Shown here in pieces: positions 53,031 to 61,837 of a stretch of DNA of 64,000 bases. The first letter of the stretch is position 1. Each line of letters opens with the position of its first letter. This DNA comes from Blastomonas sp. SL216 (GTDB lineage: Bacteria > Pseudomonadota > Alphaproteobacteria > Sphingomonadales > Sphingomonadaceae), in the NCBI GenBank assembly GCA_026625625.1, contig CP113055.1, positions 2,606,501-2,670,500 of the forward strand. The letters are read 5' to 3'. The translations under genes were made by a program, and so were the position numbers. The notes under the pieces were generated by a model. That model did not search any database. It had not been told where the DNA came from and saw nothing but the letters and a program-made list of their open reading frames with translations.

Positions 53031-55211
53031 TCAAAACTTCCGCTGCGTCTTCCCATAGCGCATCTTGCGCGTGCCCGGCTTGCCTTCGGTCGCCCGGCCC
53101 TTCGGCGCTGCCACCCGCTGTTCGACCGGAAGGCCGAGCTCTTCCGCCTCCAGCTTGCGGATTTCGTCGCGCAGGCGCCCTGCCTCCTCGAACTCGAGGT
53201 CGGCAGCGGCGGCGCGCATCTTCTTTTCGAGGTCCTCGATATAGGCGCGCAGATTGTGGCCGACCATGTGCGGGCGATCATCGACGCCGGTATCGACCAG
53301 CACGCTGTCCTTGCTCGCGACATGCGCGATGATGTCGCCGATATTGCGCTTGATCGTGGTCGGCGTGATGCCGTGTTCGGTATTGTAGGCCACCTGTTTT
53401 TCGCGGCGGCGATTGGTCTCGTTGAGCGCGCGCTCCATGCTGCCGGTGATGCGATCGGCGTAGAGGATCACGCGGCCCTCGACGTTGCGCGCCGCCCTGC
53501 CGATCGTCTGGATCAGCGAGGTTTCGGAGCGCAGAAAGCCCTCCTTGTCCGCATCGAGGATCGCCACCAGCCCGCATTCGGGAATGTCGAGCCCCTCGCG
53601 CAGCAGGTTGATGCCGATCAGCACGTCGTACACGCCCATGCGAAGGTCGCGGATCAGCTCGATACGTTCGAGCGTCTCGACGTCCGAATGCATATAGCGG
53701 ACCTTGATCCCCGCCTCGTGCATATATTCGGTCAGGTCCTCGGCCATGCGCTTGGTCAGCGTGGTGACGAGCGTGCGATAGCCTTGTGCCGCGACCTTCT
53801 TGCACTCGTTGATCAGGTCATCGACCTGCTCCTCGACCGGCTTGATCTCGACCGGCGGGTCGATCAGCCCGGTGGGGCGGATGACCTGTTCGGCAAAGAC
53901 GCCGCCGGTCTGTTCCATCTCCCAATTGCCGGGGGTGGCCGAAACGCTGACCGTCTGCGGCCGCATCGCGTCCCATTCGTTGAAGCGCAACGGGCGGTTG
54001 TCGATGCAGCTGGGCAGGCGGAAGCCATATTCGGCGAGCGTCAGCTTGCGCCGGTGGTCGCCGCGCGCCATCGCACCGATCTGCGGCACGGTCTGGTGGC
54101 TTTCGTCGATGAACAGCAGCGCGTTTTCGGGCAGATATTCGAACAGCGTCGGTGGCGGTTCGCCCGGCAGGCGTCCAGTTAGGAAGCGCGAGTAATTCTC
54201 GATGCCCGCACAGCTGCCGGTCGCCGCGATCATCTCGAGGTCGAAATTGGTGCGCTGCTCCAGCCGCTGTGCCTCCAGCAGCCTGCCTTCGATCTCAAGC
54301 TCCTTCAGCCGCTCGGTCAGCTCGAAGCGGATCGCCGCCGCAGCCTGCTGCATCGTTGGGCCAGGCGTGACATAGTGCGAGTTCGCATAGACCCGCACCT
54401 GGGCGAGCTTTGCGCCGGGCTTGCCGGTCAGCGGATCGAACTCCGCGATCGATTCCACCTCGTCGCCGAAGAACGAGATGCGCCAGGCGACATCCTCGTA
54501 ATGCGAGGGAAACAGCTCGAGCGTATCGCCGCGCACGCGGAAATTGCCGCGGGTGAAGCTTGCATCGTTGCGCTTGTACTGCAGCGCGACGAGCTTACGG
54601 ATCAGCTCGCGCTGGTCGACGCTTTCGCCCGCCTTGATGTCGAAGATCATCGCCGAATAGGTCTCGACCGATCCGATACCGTAGATGCACGACACCGAGG
54701 CGACGATGATCACGTCGTCGCGCTCGAGCAAGGACCGCGTCGCCGAATGGCGCATCCGGTCGATCGCCTCGTTTACCGAGCTTTCCTTCTCGATATAGGT
54801 GTCGCTGCGCGGCACATAGGCTTCGGGCTGGTAATAATCGTAATAGCTGACGAAATATTCGACCGCGTTTTCAGGGAAGAAGCTCTTGAACTCGCCATAC
54901 AACTGCGCGGCGAGAATCTTGTTGGGCGCCAGGATCAGCGCGGGACGCTGCGTTCGGTCGATCACCTGCGCCATGGTGAAGGTCTTGCCCGATCCGGTGA
55001 CGCCGAGCAGCACCTGGTCGCGGTCATGCGCCTGGATCCCCTCGACCAGCTCCTTGATCGCGGTCGGCTGGTCGCCTGACGGGGTGTAATCGCTCACCAG
55101 CTTGAACCGCCGCCCGCCTTCTGCCTTTTCGGGCCGTTGCGGCTTGTGCGGCACGAACGTGCCATCGGTTTGCGGCTCTTCAAGCCCGCGTCGGATTACC
55201 AGTTCAGCCAT
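53031..55211 (-). CDS. uvrB: Excinuclease ABC subunit B
   Basis: A 726-residue helicase-like protein of nucleotide excision repair. Features: [17 protein letters not shown] (Walker A, about 63-79), [16 protein letters not shown] with the aromatic beta-hairpin, [15 protein letters not shown] (motif II), [24 protein letters not shown] and IGRAARN (motif VI), and a C-terminal UVR motif ([24 protein letters not shown]) for UvrC. It verifies damage with UvrA and recruits UvrC. Start at 55211 preferred over codons open upstream. Tail is Arg/Lys-rich ([14 protein letters not shown]). Confidence 0.96.
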   Translation of the reverse strand: MAELVIRRGLEEPQTDGTFVPHKPQRPEKAEGGRRFKLVSDYTPSGDQPTAIKELVEGIQAHDRDQVLLGVTGSGKTFTMAQVIDRTQRPALILAPNKILAAQLYGEFKSFFPENAVEYFVSYYDYYQPEAYVPRSDTYIEKESSVNEAIDRMRHSATRSLLERDDVIIVASVSCIYGIGSVETYSAMIFDIKAGESVDQRELIRKLVALQYKRNDASFTRGNFRVRGDTLELFPSHYEDVAWRISFFGDEVESIAEFDPLTGKPGAKLAQVRVYANSHYVTPGPTMQQAAAAIRFELTERLKELEIEGRLLEAQRLEQRTNFDLEMIAATGSCAGIENYSRFLTGRLPGEPPPTLFEYLPENALLFIDESHQTVPQIGAMARGDHRRKLTLAEYGFRLPSCIDNRPLRFNEWDAMRPQTVSVSATPGNWEMEQTGGVFAEQVIRPTGLIDPPVEIKPVEEQVDDLINECKKVAAQGYRTLVTTLTKRMAEDLTEYMHEAGIKVRYMHSDVETLERIELIRDLRMGVYDVLIGINLLREGLDIPECGLVAILDADKEGFLRSETSLIQTIGRAARNVEGRVILYADRITGSMERALNETNRRREKQVAYNTEHGITPTTIKRNIGDIIAHVASKDSVLVDTGVDDRPHMVGHNLRAYIEDLEKKMRAAAADLEFEEAGRLRDEIRKLEAEELGLPVEQRVAAPKGRATEGKPGTRKMRYGKTQRKF

Positions 55212-55347
55212 GCGCAGAGATATGCGGAGCGGGGGCCATCGGCGCAAGGGCGGCGATGCGATTGCCAAGCGCCAGGCGCATCTTTAGGGTCGGCGGCAAC
55301 AAGGACAGACGGATCGCGCATCCCCAATCGCTCAACGGAGAATTTTC

Positions 55348-55908
55348 ATGAAGATGCAGACTGTTTCGATCCTGGCCCTGCCGCTGATGGCGCTGGCCGC
55401 ATGCAGCGGCGGCGGTGCGGACAAGGATGGCGACGGCAAGATCAGCAAGGAAGAGGTCGCCAAGGAAGCCGAATCGATCAAGTTCAGCGCGGGCGAATGG
55501 GAAAACAAGGTCGAGATCGTCGATGTGAAGTTTGACGAGACCAAGCTGTCGGCCGAACGCAAGGCGATGACCGGCGCGATCGTCAAGCAGATGATCGGCC
55601 AGGTGCAGACCACCAAGAATTGCCTGACCGAAGAGCAGGCCAAGAAGCCGGGGGCGGACTTCCTGGCCGGGGCTGCCAATGACGAGTGCACCTACAAGAA
55701 GTTCGACCTGTCCGGCGGCGCGATCAATGCCGATATCACCTGCAAGGGCCAGCAGCCGGGCCAGAAGGGCGACATCAAGCTGAACGGCACCTACACCTCG
55801 ACCAGCTATGACATGCAGATGGAAATGGCGATGAGCTCGGGCGAGATGGGCACGATGACGATGAAGGCGAAGAACAGCGCCAAGCGCATCGGCGAATGCA
55901 AGGGCTGA
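55348..55908 (+). CDS. DUF3617-family lipoprotein with EF-hand-like loop
   Basis: A 186-residue protein: signal peptide with lipobox LAACS (Cys at about 19), then DKDGDGKISKEEV (about 26-38), a canonical EF-hand-type calcium loop, then a DUF3617 region (GEWENKVEIVDVKFDETKLSAE; TKNCLTEEQAKKPGADFLAG; ADITCKGQQPGQKGDIKLNGTYTSTSYDMQM). Four Cys may form two disulphides. DUF3617 proteins are common periplasmic proteins of unknown function. The EF-hand-like insertion next to the lipid anchor is unusual. A GGAG precedes the start. Confidence 0.82.
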   Translation: MKMQTVSILALPLMALAACSGGGADKDGDGKISKEEVAKEAESIKFSAGEWENKVEIVDVKFDETKLSAERKAMTGAIVKQMIGQVQTTKNCLTEEQAKKPGADFLAGAANDECTYKKFDLSGGAINADITCKGQQPGQKGDIKLNGTYTSTSYDMQMEMAMSSGEMGTMTMKAKNSAKRIGECKG

Positions 55909-55933
55909 TCGCTCGGTTTATGGCGTCAAGCTC

Positions 55934-56014
55934 GTCGCCCCCGCGCACGCGGGGGTCCCGCTTCCTGAAGCAATTTTGGCGCAATAGCGGGATTCCGGCG
56001 TTTGCGGGAATGAC
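55934..56014. repeat. Palindromic extragenic repeat, carries start codon of the next gene
   Basis: Left arm from GTCGCCCCCGCGCACG to GGGGGTCCCGCT and right arm AGCGGGATTCCGGCG to TTGCGGGAATGAC are imperfect inverted copies around CAATTTTGGCGC. Such elements (GTC..CCCGC / GCGGGAATGAC) are dispersed in sphingomonad-type genomes. The ATG in GGGAATGAC is used as the start of the serine hydrolase gene. Confidence 0.72.
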
Positions 56015-57116
56015 GATGCTGGCGGCGTTGGTGGTCGCGGCACTCGCCACCCCCGCCGCCGCACAAGCCGACGACAATGTCCGCATCGAGCTGAAATTCT
56101 CGGCCGACCGGTTGGATCGCGGCAAGGTCTCGGGCCTCGCTCACCGCCCGTCGATGCGGGTAGCGACGCTCGACGATCCGGTGCGCATCGCCTCGATCTC
56201 CAAGCTCGCGGTCGGTGTCGCGGTGATGCGGCTGGTCGACAAACAGGTGCTCGATCTGGACCGGGACGTGTCGCTGTATCTCGGTTGGCGGCTGGTCCAT
56301 CCGCAATTCCCGACGCAGAAGATCACGCTGCGGCTGTTGCTGTCGCACCAGTCCGGGCTGAAGGATGATGCCGGCTATTTCATCCCGCTCGATGCCAACC
56401 TGGCAGAGCTGATGGCCAGGCCCGAAGCCTGGGATGCAGACCACTCGCCCGGCAGCTATTTCCGCTATGCCAATGTCAACTTCCCGGTCATCGCGGCGGT
56501 GATGGAGGCTGCCTCTGGCCGCCGCTTCGACCGGATCATGACCGAGGAGGTGTTCGAGCCCCTCGCCATCCCCGCCTGTTACAACTGGTCAGGCTGCAAA
56601 CCCGGCACGGCAAAGACCGCGATCACCCTGTACAATCCCGATGGCAGCGTCGCGCGTGATGACTGGACCGCCAGTCCCGATCAATGCGCCTATGTCCCCG
56701 CGAGCGATGGCCGCTGCGACATCGAGCTGTACCTGCCCGGCAGGAACGGATCGGCGTTCAGCCCGCAGGGCGGCATGCGCATTTCCGCCGGCGGGCTGGC
56801 GCGGCTGGGGCAGATGCTTCTCAATGGCGGCGACGGGCTGCTCACCCCGCAGTCCTTTGCCGAGCTGACCCGCGCGCAATGGCGGTTCGATGGCAGCAAC
56901 GGCGATGACGACAGGGGCTATTTCACCGCGTTCGGCCTGGGCGTGCAGCGGATCGAACAGCCCGACGGGTCTGTCTGGATCGGCCATCCGGGCGAGGCCT
57001 ATGGCCTGCGCGCCGGGCTGTGGGTCAACCGGGTCAGCGGCGAGGGCGTGGTGCGGATCAGCACCGGCCATGCCGAAGATGACCCGATAGGTCATTGCCT
57101 CGACACATGCCCATGA
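56010..57116 (+). CDS. Serine hydrolase of the beta-lactamase/PBP4-like (class C) family
   Basis: A 368-residue exported protein. The ATG at 56010 opens directly into a signal peptide (MTMLAALVVAALATPAAAQ); earlier codons are derived from the repeat. Active-site motifs: SISKLAVG (SxxK, Ser about 62), YFRYANVNF (YxN, about 149-157), and a late HPGEAYGLRAG taking the place of KTG. Such proteins are usually esterases or D-amino-acid peptidases, not true beta-lactamases. The start codon lies inside an extragenic palindrome, so the repeat has supplied part of the translation start region. It is 102 bp after the DUF3617 gene on the same strand. Confidence 0.85.
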   Translation: MTMLAALVVAALATPAAAQADDNVRIELKFSADRLDRGKVSGLAHRPSMRVATLDDPVRIASISKLAVGVAVMRLVDKQVLDLDRDVSLYLGWRLVHPQFPTQKITLRLLLSHQSGLKDDAGYFIPLDANLAELMARPEAWDADHSPGSYFRYANVNFPVIAAVMEAASGRRFDRIMTEEVFEPLAIPACYNWSGCKPGTAKTAITLYNPDGSVARDDWTASPDQCAYVPASDGRCDIELYLPGRNGSAFSPQGGMRISAGGLARLGQMLLNGGDGLLTPQSFAELTRAQWRFDGSNGDDDRGYFTAFGLGVQRIEQPDGSVWIGHPGEAYGLRAGLWVNRVSGEGVVRISTGHAEDDPIGHCLDTCP

Positions 57117-57170
57117 TAAGTTGCGAACTGCAACTGGCCTGAGTCGGGCCGGACATGCAGGAGAGACACG

Positions 57171-57566
57171 ATGATCGGCTATGTAACCCTGGGAACCAAT
57201 GACCTCGACAAGGCGCGTGATTTTTATGCGGCATTGATTGGCGCGCTGGGCGGCAGCGAGTTGATGCGGATGGAAGAAAACGGCTTCACCCTGTTCGGCA
57301 CCGTCTGGGGTGCGCCGGGCATTGCCGTGACCCGGCCCTATAATGGTGAGGCCGCAACGGCGGGCAACGGTACGATGGTGGCGCTGGCGATGGATGCGCG
57401 GGCCAAGGTGGACATGCTCCACGCCAAGGCGCTCGAACTGGGCGGCACGTGCGAAGGCGCGCCGGGCCTGCGCGGAGCAGAGGGCGACCAGGCCTTTTAC
57501 GGCGCCTATTTCCGCGACCTCGACGGCAACAAGCTGTGCGCGTTCAAGGTGGGGCCTGCGGATTGA
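57171..57566 (+). CDS. VOC-family (glyoxalase-like) protein
   Basis: A 131-residue vicinal-oxygen-chelate protein, normal for a two-module beta-alpha-beta-beta-beta fold. It starts MIGYVTLGTNDLDKARDFYAAL and ends FRDLDGNKLCAFK, with DLDGNK the usual C-terminal strand. The metal ligands of true glyoxalases (His, Glu) are not obvious, so it may be a non-enzymatic or altered member. GGAGAGA precedes the ATG. Confidence 0.87.
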   Translation: MIGYVTLGTNDLDKARDFYAALIGALGGSELMRMEENGFTLFGTVWGAPGIAVTRPYNGEAATAGNGTMVALAMDARAKVDMLHAKALELGGTCEGAPGLRGAEGDQAFYGAYFRDLDGNKLCAFKVGPAD

Positions 57567-57693
57567 GGCCAGTTCCACGGACAGCCAGGGTTGTCACACG
57601 CGCCGTCGTGGGAATGACGATAGATTAAGCGATTCAAAGCGCTATAGTCGCTCCGGACGGCGCGTGAACGCCTTGGGGAAAAAGGGGAAATCG

Positions 57694-59049
57694 ATGAACA
57701 GGGCAATAGCTTGGGGCTTGATCGGCAGTGCCATGGCACTTGCGCTGGGGGCACCTGCCCAGGCGCAGGATGCGCTCGGCAAGGCAGTGGCCAGCGATTA
57801 TGACACCAAGCTGGAAAAGCTGTTCCTCGATTTCCACGCCAATCCCGAACTGTCGTTCAAGGAAACCCGCACCGCCAAGATCATCGCGGCGGAACTGCGC
57901 GCGGCTGGCGCCATCGTCACCGAAGGTGTCGGCGTGACCGGCGTGGTCGGCATCATGAAGAATGGCGACGGCCCGGTCATCATGGTGCGCGCCGATATGG
58001 ACGGTCTGCCGCTGGTCGAGGACAGCGGGCTTTCCTATGCCTCGAAGGTCAAGCAGGTCGATATCGACGGCACCGAAAAGCCGGTGATGCACGCCTGCGG
58101 GCATGACACGCACATCACATCGATGATCGGCACCGCGCGCCGCCTTGCCGCGATGAAGGACCAGTGGAAGGGCACCGTGGTGTTCGTCGCCCAGCCCGCC
58201 GAAGAGCGTATCGGCGGCGCGGCCAAGATGATGCAGGACGGGCTGTACACCCGTTTCCCCAAGCCCGATTATGCGCTCGCCTTCCACGTTTCGGCGGGCA
58301 CGCCCACGGGCAAGATCGAGATCCAGCCGGGGCTGACCGCTTCGTCATCGGATTCGGTCGACATCACCATCTTCGGCGTCGGCACCCACGGGGCCTATCC
58401 GCATATGGGCAAGGACCCGATCGTGATGGGCGCGGAAATCGTCATGGCGCTGCAGACTTTGGTCTCGCGCGAGATTTCACCTCTTGAGGCAGGCGTGGTG
58501 ACCGTGGGGTCGTTCCATTCGGGCTTCAAGCACAACATCATCTCGGACAAGGCCGAGCTGCAGATCACGGTGCGGTCGAACGACAATGCGGTGCGCAAGA
58601 CGCTGCTCGACGGGATCAAGCGCATTGCCGAGAATGTCGGGCGATTGAACGGCCTGCCCGAAGACAAGCTGCCCCAGGTCCGCGTGGGCTTCGAATCGAC
58701 CCCGGTAACGGTCAACGACAAGCCGCTGACCGAGCGGATTACCAAGACCTTCGCCAAGCGGTTCGGCGCGCAGGCGCTGCTCACCAACGAGCCGCAGACC
58801 GGGATGGGCGCCGAGGACTTTGCCTATTTCGTCGCACCCAATACCGATGTGCCGGGGCTGTATTTCAATGTCGGCGGCACCCCGCAGGCCGATATCGACG
58901 CGGCCAAGGCGGGCAAGATGACGCTGCCTGCGCACCACAGCCCGTTCTTCAAGGTCGCCCCGCGCGAATCGATCACGCTGGCGACCGAGGCGATGGTGAC
59001 GGCGGTGGTCGATCTGCTGGGCCCCGGCAACGGCCCAACTGCGGATTGA
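57694..59049 (+). CDS. Exported M20-family amidohydrolase
   Basis: A 451-residue protein with signal peptide (MNRAIAWGLIGSAMALALGAPAQAQ). The binuclear metal motifs are present: RADMDGLPLVE, HACGHDTHITSMIG (about 136-149) and QPAEERIGGA, with late ETGMGAEDFAYF-like NEPQTGMGAEDFAYF. This is the amidohydrolase type (hippurate/N-acyl-amino-acid/IAA-amino-acid hydrolase) that splits acyl groups from amino acids. The signal peptide is unusual, since most M20D enzymes are cytoplasmic. It could release amino acids from conjugates in the periplasm, in line with the peptide-rich lifestyle suggested by the left half of the window. Confidence 0.9.
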   Translation: MNRAIAWGLIGSAMALALGAPAQAQDALGKAVASDYDTKLEKLFLDFHANPELSFKETRTAKIIAAELRAAGAIVTEGVGVTGVVGIMKNGDGPVIMVRADMDGLPLVEDSGLSYASKVKQVDIDGTEKPVMHACGHDTHITSMIGTARRLAAMKDQWKGTVVFVAQPAEERIGGAAKMMQDGLYTRFPKPDYALAFHVSAGTPTGKIEIQPGLTASSSDSVDITIFGVGTHGAYPHMGKDPIVMGAEIVMALQTLVSREISPLEAGVVTVGSFHSGFKHNIISDKAELQITVRSNDNAVRKTLLDGIKRIAENVGRLNGLPEDKLPQVRVGFESTPVTVNDKPLTERITKTFAKRFGAQALLTNEPQTGMGAEDFAYFVAPNTDVPGLYFNVGGTPQADIDAAKAGKMTLPAHHSPFFKVAPRESITLATEAMVTAVVDLLGPGNGPTAD

Positions 59050-59059
59050 TGCCCGCCTG

Positions 59060-59383
59060 ATGCCAAAGCGCCGCGCCTGGGAAGAGGAAGAAGACGAGGC
59101 GGAGGCTCCGCCGCCCGAGCCGTGCTGGCTGTGCGAGCGCGATCTGGGTGAAGTCATCGAATGGCACCACCCTGTACCCAAGAGCAAGGGCGGCAAAGGC
59201 CGCGTCGCCGTCCACCCGATCTGCCACCGGACGATCCATGCGCATTTCACCAACGCCGAACTTGGGCGGGTCGGCGAGGATGTGGAGGCGTTGCGTCAGC
59301 ATCCAGAGATCGCCAAGTTCCTGACTTGGATCGCGGGCAAACCAGCCGATTTCAACGCGCCGACCAAGAAGAAGGAGCGGTAG
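59060..59383 (+). CDS. HNH-endonuclease-like zinc protein
   Basis: A 107-residue protein. After an acidic N-terminus (EEEEDEAEA) there is CWLCERDLG (CxxC), then WHHPVPKSKGGKGRVAVHPICHRTIHAHF, the His-His-Asn/His pattern of HNH nucleases, with a second Cys-x-x-x-His. The tail is basic (NAPTKKKER). No partner such as terminase or methylase is near, so it may be a free-standing HNH protein of unknown role. It starts 10 bp after the M20 gene and may be co-transcribed. Confidence 0.75.
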   Translation: MPKRRAWEEEEDEAEAPPPEPCWLCERDLGEVIEWHHPVPKSKGGKGRVAVHPICHRTIHAHFTNAELGRVGEDVEALRQHPEIAKFLTWIAGKPADFNAPTKKKER

Positions 59384-59516
59384 GGGGCGAGGCGGGCTCG
59401 GTGCGCTCGACGCAACTTGGCCAGCTCCCGCACCCTGCCCGCTCGGCACCCGCACCCCACCCCGCTCAGCCTGAGCTTGTCGAAGGCCCCGCGCTGAACG
59501 TCGCGATGTCACCTCC

Positions 59517-59606
59517 GTCACCCTGAACTCGTTTCAGGGCCCATTTCTCCCCACGCGGCTTCGGCTTGATCGGGCACGATGGGTCCTGAAACAAGTTCAG
59601 GATGAC
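59517..59606. repeat. Inverted extragenic repeat, stem of about 28 bp
   Basis: GTCACCCTGAACTCGTTTC (59517 on) to CCCAT at 59544 pairs with ATGGGTCCTGAAAC to GTTCAGGATGAC (59579-59606), with a few mismatches and a 34-nt loop. Just left, GCTCAGCCTGAGCTTGTCGA (59464-59483) is a fragment of another common repeat. The 287-bp gap 59384-59670 holds these elements and no gene. Confidence 0.7.
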
Positions 59607-59670
59607 GTTATCAGACCTCGATGGGCAGCATAGCCCCGGACCGACCAGCGGGATGAAGGCGTAGATCCCC

Positions 59671-59790
59671 CTATTCCCCCTTGTCGGGCCGGCTGACGCT
59701 CCAATACTGCCAGGCGCAAAAGCCCAGGACGAGCACGCCCGACATCAGCATCTCGATGATGCCCAGATTGTTGACGATCCAGTCTTTCAT
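59671..59790 (-). CDS. Small membrane protein, 39 residues, next to the puf operon
   Basis: MKDWIVNNLGIIEMLMSGVL then VLGFCAWQYWSVSRPDKGE: one membrane helix with a short charged tail. GGAGG is 6 bp before the ATG, and the start codon directly follows the stop of the upstream membrane-protein gene (TGAATG), so it is translationally coupled. I recognise no family. Position suggests a role in the photosynthetic or respiratory membrane; it could be a small subunit or assembly factor. Confidence 0.7.
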   Translation of the reverse strand: MKDWIVNNLGIIEMLMSGVLVLGFCAWQYWSVSRPDKGE

Positions 59791-60522
59791 TCAGGCCTCC
59801 CGTCGCGTTACAGACGCGCTCCCGCCACGCTTTTGCGGGCGTTTGGCCAGCGTATAGCGGATGATCAGGCTGACGCCGATGATGCTGGGCACAGCCCATA
59901 TCAGCGGGTTGAAGACATGATCGGGCACCAGCCGGATCAGCCCGACAGACAGGAAGGCGGTATAGGCCGAAATGCCCATGCCGAGCAGCGCACGGAAATG
60001 TTCGGGCACATGCGCGCGCGGCGGAGCACTCGGGCGCCAGACATAGAAGAGCTGCGTCGCCACCGCAGTCAGCCCGACCACGGCGAGCGCGGCCATCAGC
60101 GGCTGACCGATCATCAGGCCGTAATAGCCGCACCATGCCGCAGAGGCGATCACCGCGCCGAACAGCGCGAGATAGTGCGGCGCGCGCAGCGCCGCGCGGT
60201 TGGCACGGTGGCGAACCACCGCCAGGCCATAGACCGCAAAGCCGATGGTGAGCGTGCCGAGATACAGCATCATCCAGCCGAACAGCCCGTCGAACAGCAC
60301 GCGATCGGTGATCATCGGCAGGCGCTTTTCCGGACCATAGAGCGACAGCAGCGCCATCGCGATCGCCAGAATGCCGGCACCGATAAAGGCCAGCGTGGCC
60401 ACCCGCCCCCATTTGCGATGCGCCTGCCCGCCCTTGCGCGCGGCAATCGGCACCCAGAACGCGATCAGCCCCGTCGCCCCGCAGATGACGTGAAGGACAA
60501 CCAGGGTTTCGAACAGGTGCAT
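59791..60522 (-). CDS. Multi-pass inner-membrane protein, 243 residues
   Basis: About seven hydrophobic helices, starting MHLFETLVVLHVICGATGLIAFWVPIAARKGGQAHRKWGRV. Several His (VLHVICG, QAHRKWG, VRHRANR) sit near helix ends, as in cytochrome-like or DUF2306-type proteins, but no clear haem motif is seen and I would not assign a function. It shares a strand with the puf operon, separated from pufC by a palindromic repeat, and is coupled to the 39-residue protein downstream. Confidence 0.75.
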   Translation of the reverse strand: MHLFETLVVLHVICGATGLIAFWVPIAARKGGQAHRKWGRVATLAFIGAGILAIAMALLSLYGPEKRLPMITDRVLFDGLFGWMMLYLGTLTIGFAVYGLAVVRHRANRAALRAPHYLALFGAVIASAAWCGYYGLMIGQPLMAALAVVGLTAVATQLFYVWRPSAPPRAHVPEHFRALLGMGISAYTAFLSVGLIRLVPDHVFNPLIWAVPSIIGVSLIIRYTLAKRPQKRGGSASVTRREA

Positions 60523-60540
60523 TACCGAGCCAATCGACGA

Positions 60541-60702
60541 AAATCCTCCCCCAGCTTGCCGGGGGAGGGGGACCGCCCGTGTCGCGGGTGGTGGAGGGGC
60601 AGCGGTGAAGTGCAGGCAATGTGCGTCATGCCATCTCGCTTCCCCTCCACCACCGACCTGCGGTCGGCGGTTCCCCTCCCCGAGACAAGCTCGGGGAGGA
60701 TT
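60541..60702. repeat. Large palindromic element downstream of pufC
   Basis: Left part AAATCCTCCCCCAGCTTGCC to GGTGGTGGAGGGG and right part CCCCTCCACCACCG to GAGGATTT are inverted copies about 60 bp long, each with an internal hairpin (CCTCCCCGAG / CTCGGGGAGG at 60675-60699 is perfect, 10 bp). This resembles a small non-autonomous mobile element or REP-like unit. Lying right after pufC, it may act as a 3' stabiliser or terminator of the puf mRNA, though no U run follows. Confidence 0.72.
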
Positions 60703-60710
60703 TCATTCGG

Positions 60711-61832
60711 TCAGTTCCCCGCAGCTGCTGCAGCAGCAGGAGCCGCTGCTGCCGCCGGGGCGGGTGCTTCCATGCCCGGCATGGCCGCAGCAGGAGATAC
60801 CGGACCCTTGGGCGCCAGCGTCAGCAGCGCCGGATAGTCCTTGGCCATCTGGGCACCGCCCAGCGGCTTGCGCTGGATCTGGTGACAGGTGGCGCAATTG
60901 GCCTTGTAAGGGTCACCCTGCGGTCCAAGCCGGTTGGCCGGGAACACGCTGGTCAGCGGGTGGATATATTCCTGGTTGGTATTCTTGACCATCTGCAGGC
61001 CATACCAGGCCTGGGCACGCTGCGGGCTCGACTGGCCCCATTGCGCAAAGGCACGGCTGTTATGGCAATAGGTGCAGTTGACGTTCAGCGACCGCGACAG
61101 ATGCATCATGATCGCATAATTGGCTTCCGCATCCTTGGTGCCCTTGAGATTGAGCGTCGTGGGATGGCGCGTCTTCGATTGCACCCGTGCCGCCTTGGCA
61201 TCCAGACCCAGATACATGCTGGCCGTGCTGAGCGGCAGCGAAGCATAGGCGGTCACCGGGCTGGGCGTGTTCTGGCCACGCTTGTTGCCCATCAGACGCC
61301 CGTCGCTGGGCTTGGGATCGGTCCAGACATATTTCGGCACTGCATTGCCACGGTGGCAGGTATAGCAGGTCACGCCGGTCTTCTTGACGTGGTCCGAATA
61401 GTTCTGGTTGATGTTCTGCGTCATCTGGATCATCCGGCGCGCGACAACCTTGGTATATTTGCTGTCGTCGGCCAGATTTTCGGCATTGTGGCAGTAATTG
61501 CACCCGGCCTGTTCGGGCGGGGCATCGGCAGGGACGATCCACTGGGTGATCGCCGCCATGGTGTAATCGAACTCTTCCTGGCTGACATGACCCAGCACCT
61601 TGACGTTCTGGTACACCTCGGCTGCCTTCGGCCCGGTCGGGGCCGGGAGGGCATAAGGAGGCGGCGGAACGGTGCCGGGATCGATCTTGTTGTCAGCATC
61701 GGTGATCTGGGCGATGCCGGTTCCCCGGTAGCCGCCCTGCTCTGATGTCTTGGGTCCGATTTCACAGGCCGTGAGGGCCAGGCCCGCTATCGCCAGCGCG
61801 CCCAATGTGGTCAGTTTGGATAGGGTCAACAT
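60711..61832 (-). CDS. pufC: Photosynthetic reaction-centre tetrahaem cytochrome subunit
   Basis: A 373-residue periplasmic cytochrome c bound to the reaction centre, which re-reduces the photo-oxidised special pair. Signal sequence with lipobox LALTAC (Cys at about 23), then four CxxCH haem sites: CNYCH, CYTCH, CTYCH and CATCH. The C-terminus carries an Ala/Pro-rich tail (EAPAPAAAAAPAAAAAAGN). Its start is 5 bp after the pufM stop, with AAGGGA inside the end of pufM. Last gene of the puf operon seen here. Confidence 0.96.
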   Translation of the reverse strand: MLTLSKLTTLGALAIAGLALTACEIGPKTSEQGGYRGTGIAQITDADNKIDPGTVPPPPYALPAPTGPKAAEVYQNVKVLGHVSQEEFDYTMAAITQWIVPADAPPEQAGCNYCHNAENLADDSKYTKVVARRMIQMTQNINQNYSDHVKKTGVTCYTCHRGNAVPKYVWTDPKPSDGRLMGNKRGQNTPSPVTAYASLPLSTASMYLGLDAKAARVQSKTRHPTTLNLKGTKDAEANYAIMMHLSRSLNVNCTYCHNSRAFAQWGQSSPQRAQAWYGLQMVKNTNQEYIHPLTSVFPANRLGPQGDPYKANCATCHQIQRKPLGGAQMAKDYPALLTLAPKGPVSPAAAMPGMEAPAPAAAAAPAAAAAAGN

Positions 61833-61837
61833 GGCTG

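Noticed and set aside
56010-57116. Antibiotic-resistance beta-lactamase
   Set aside because: SxxK and YxN motifs are present but the KTG position reads HPGEAYG, typical of general serine hydrolases rather than of resistance enzymes.
60675-60699. Intrinsic terminator of the puf operon
   Set aside because: The hairpin is strong but no U run follows on the minus strand, and it is part of a dispersed palindromic element.
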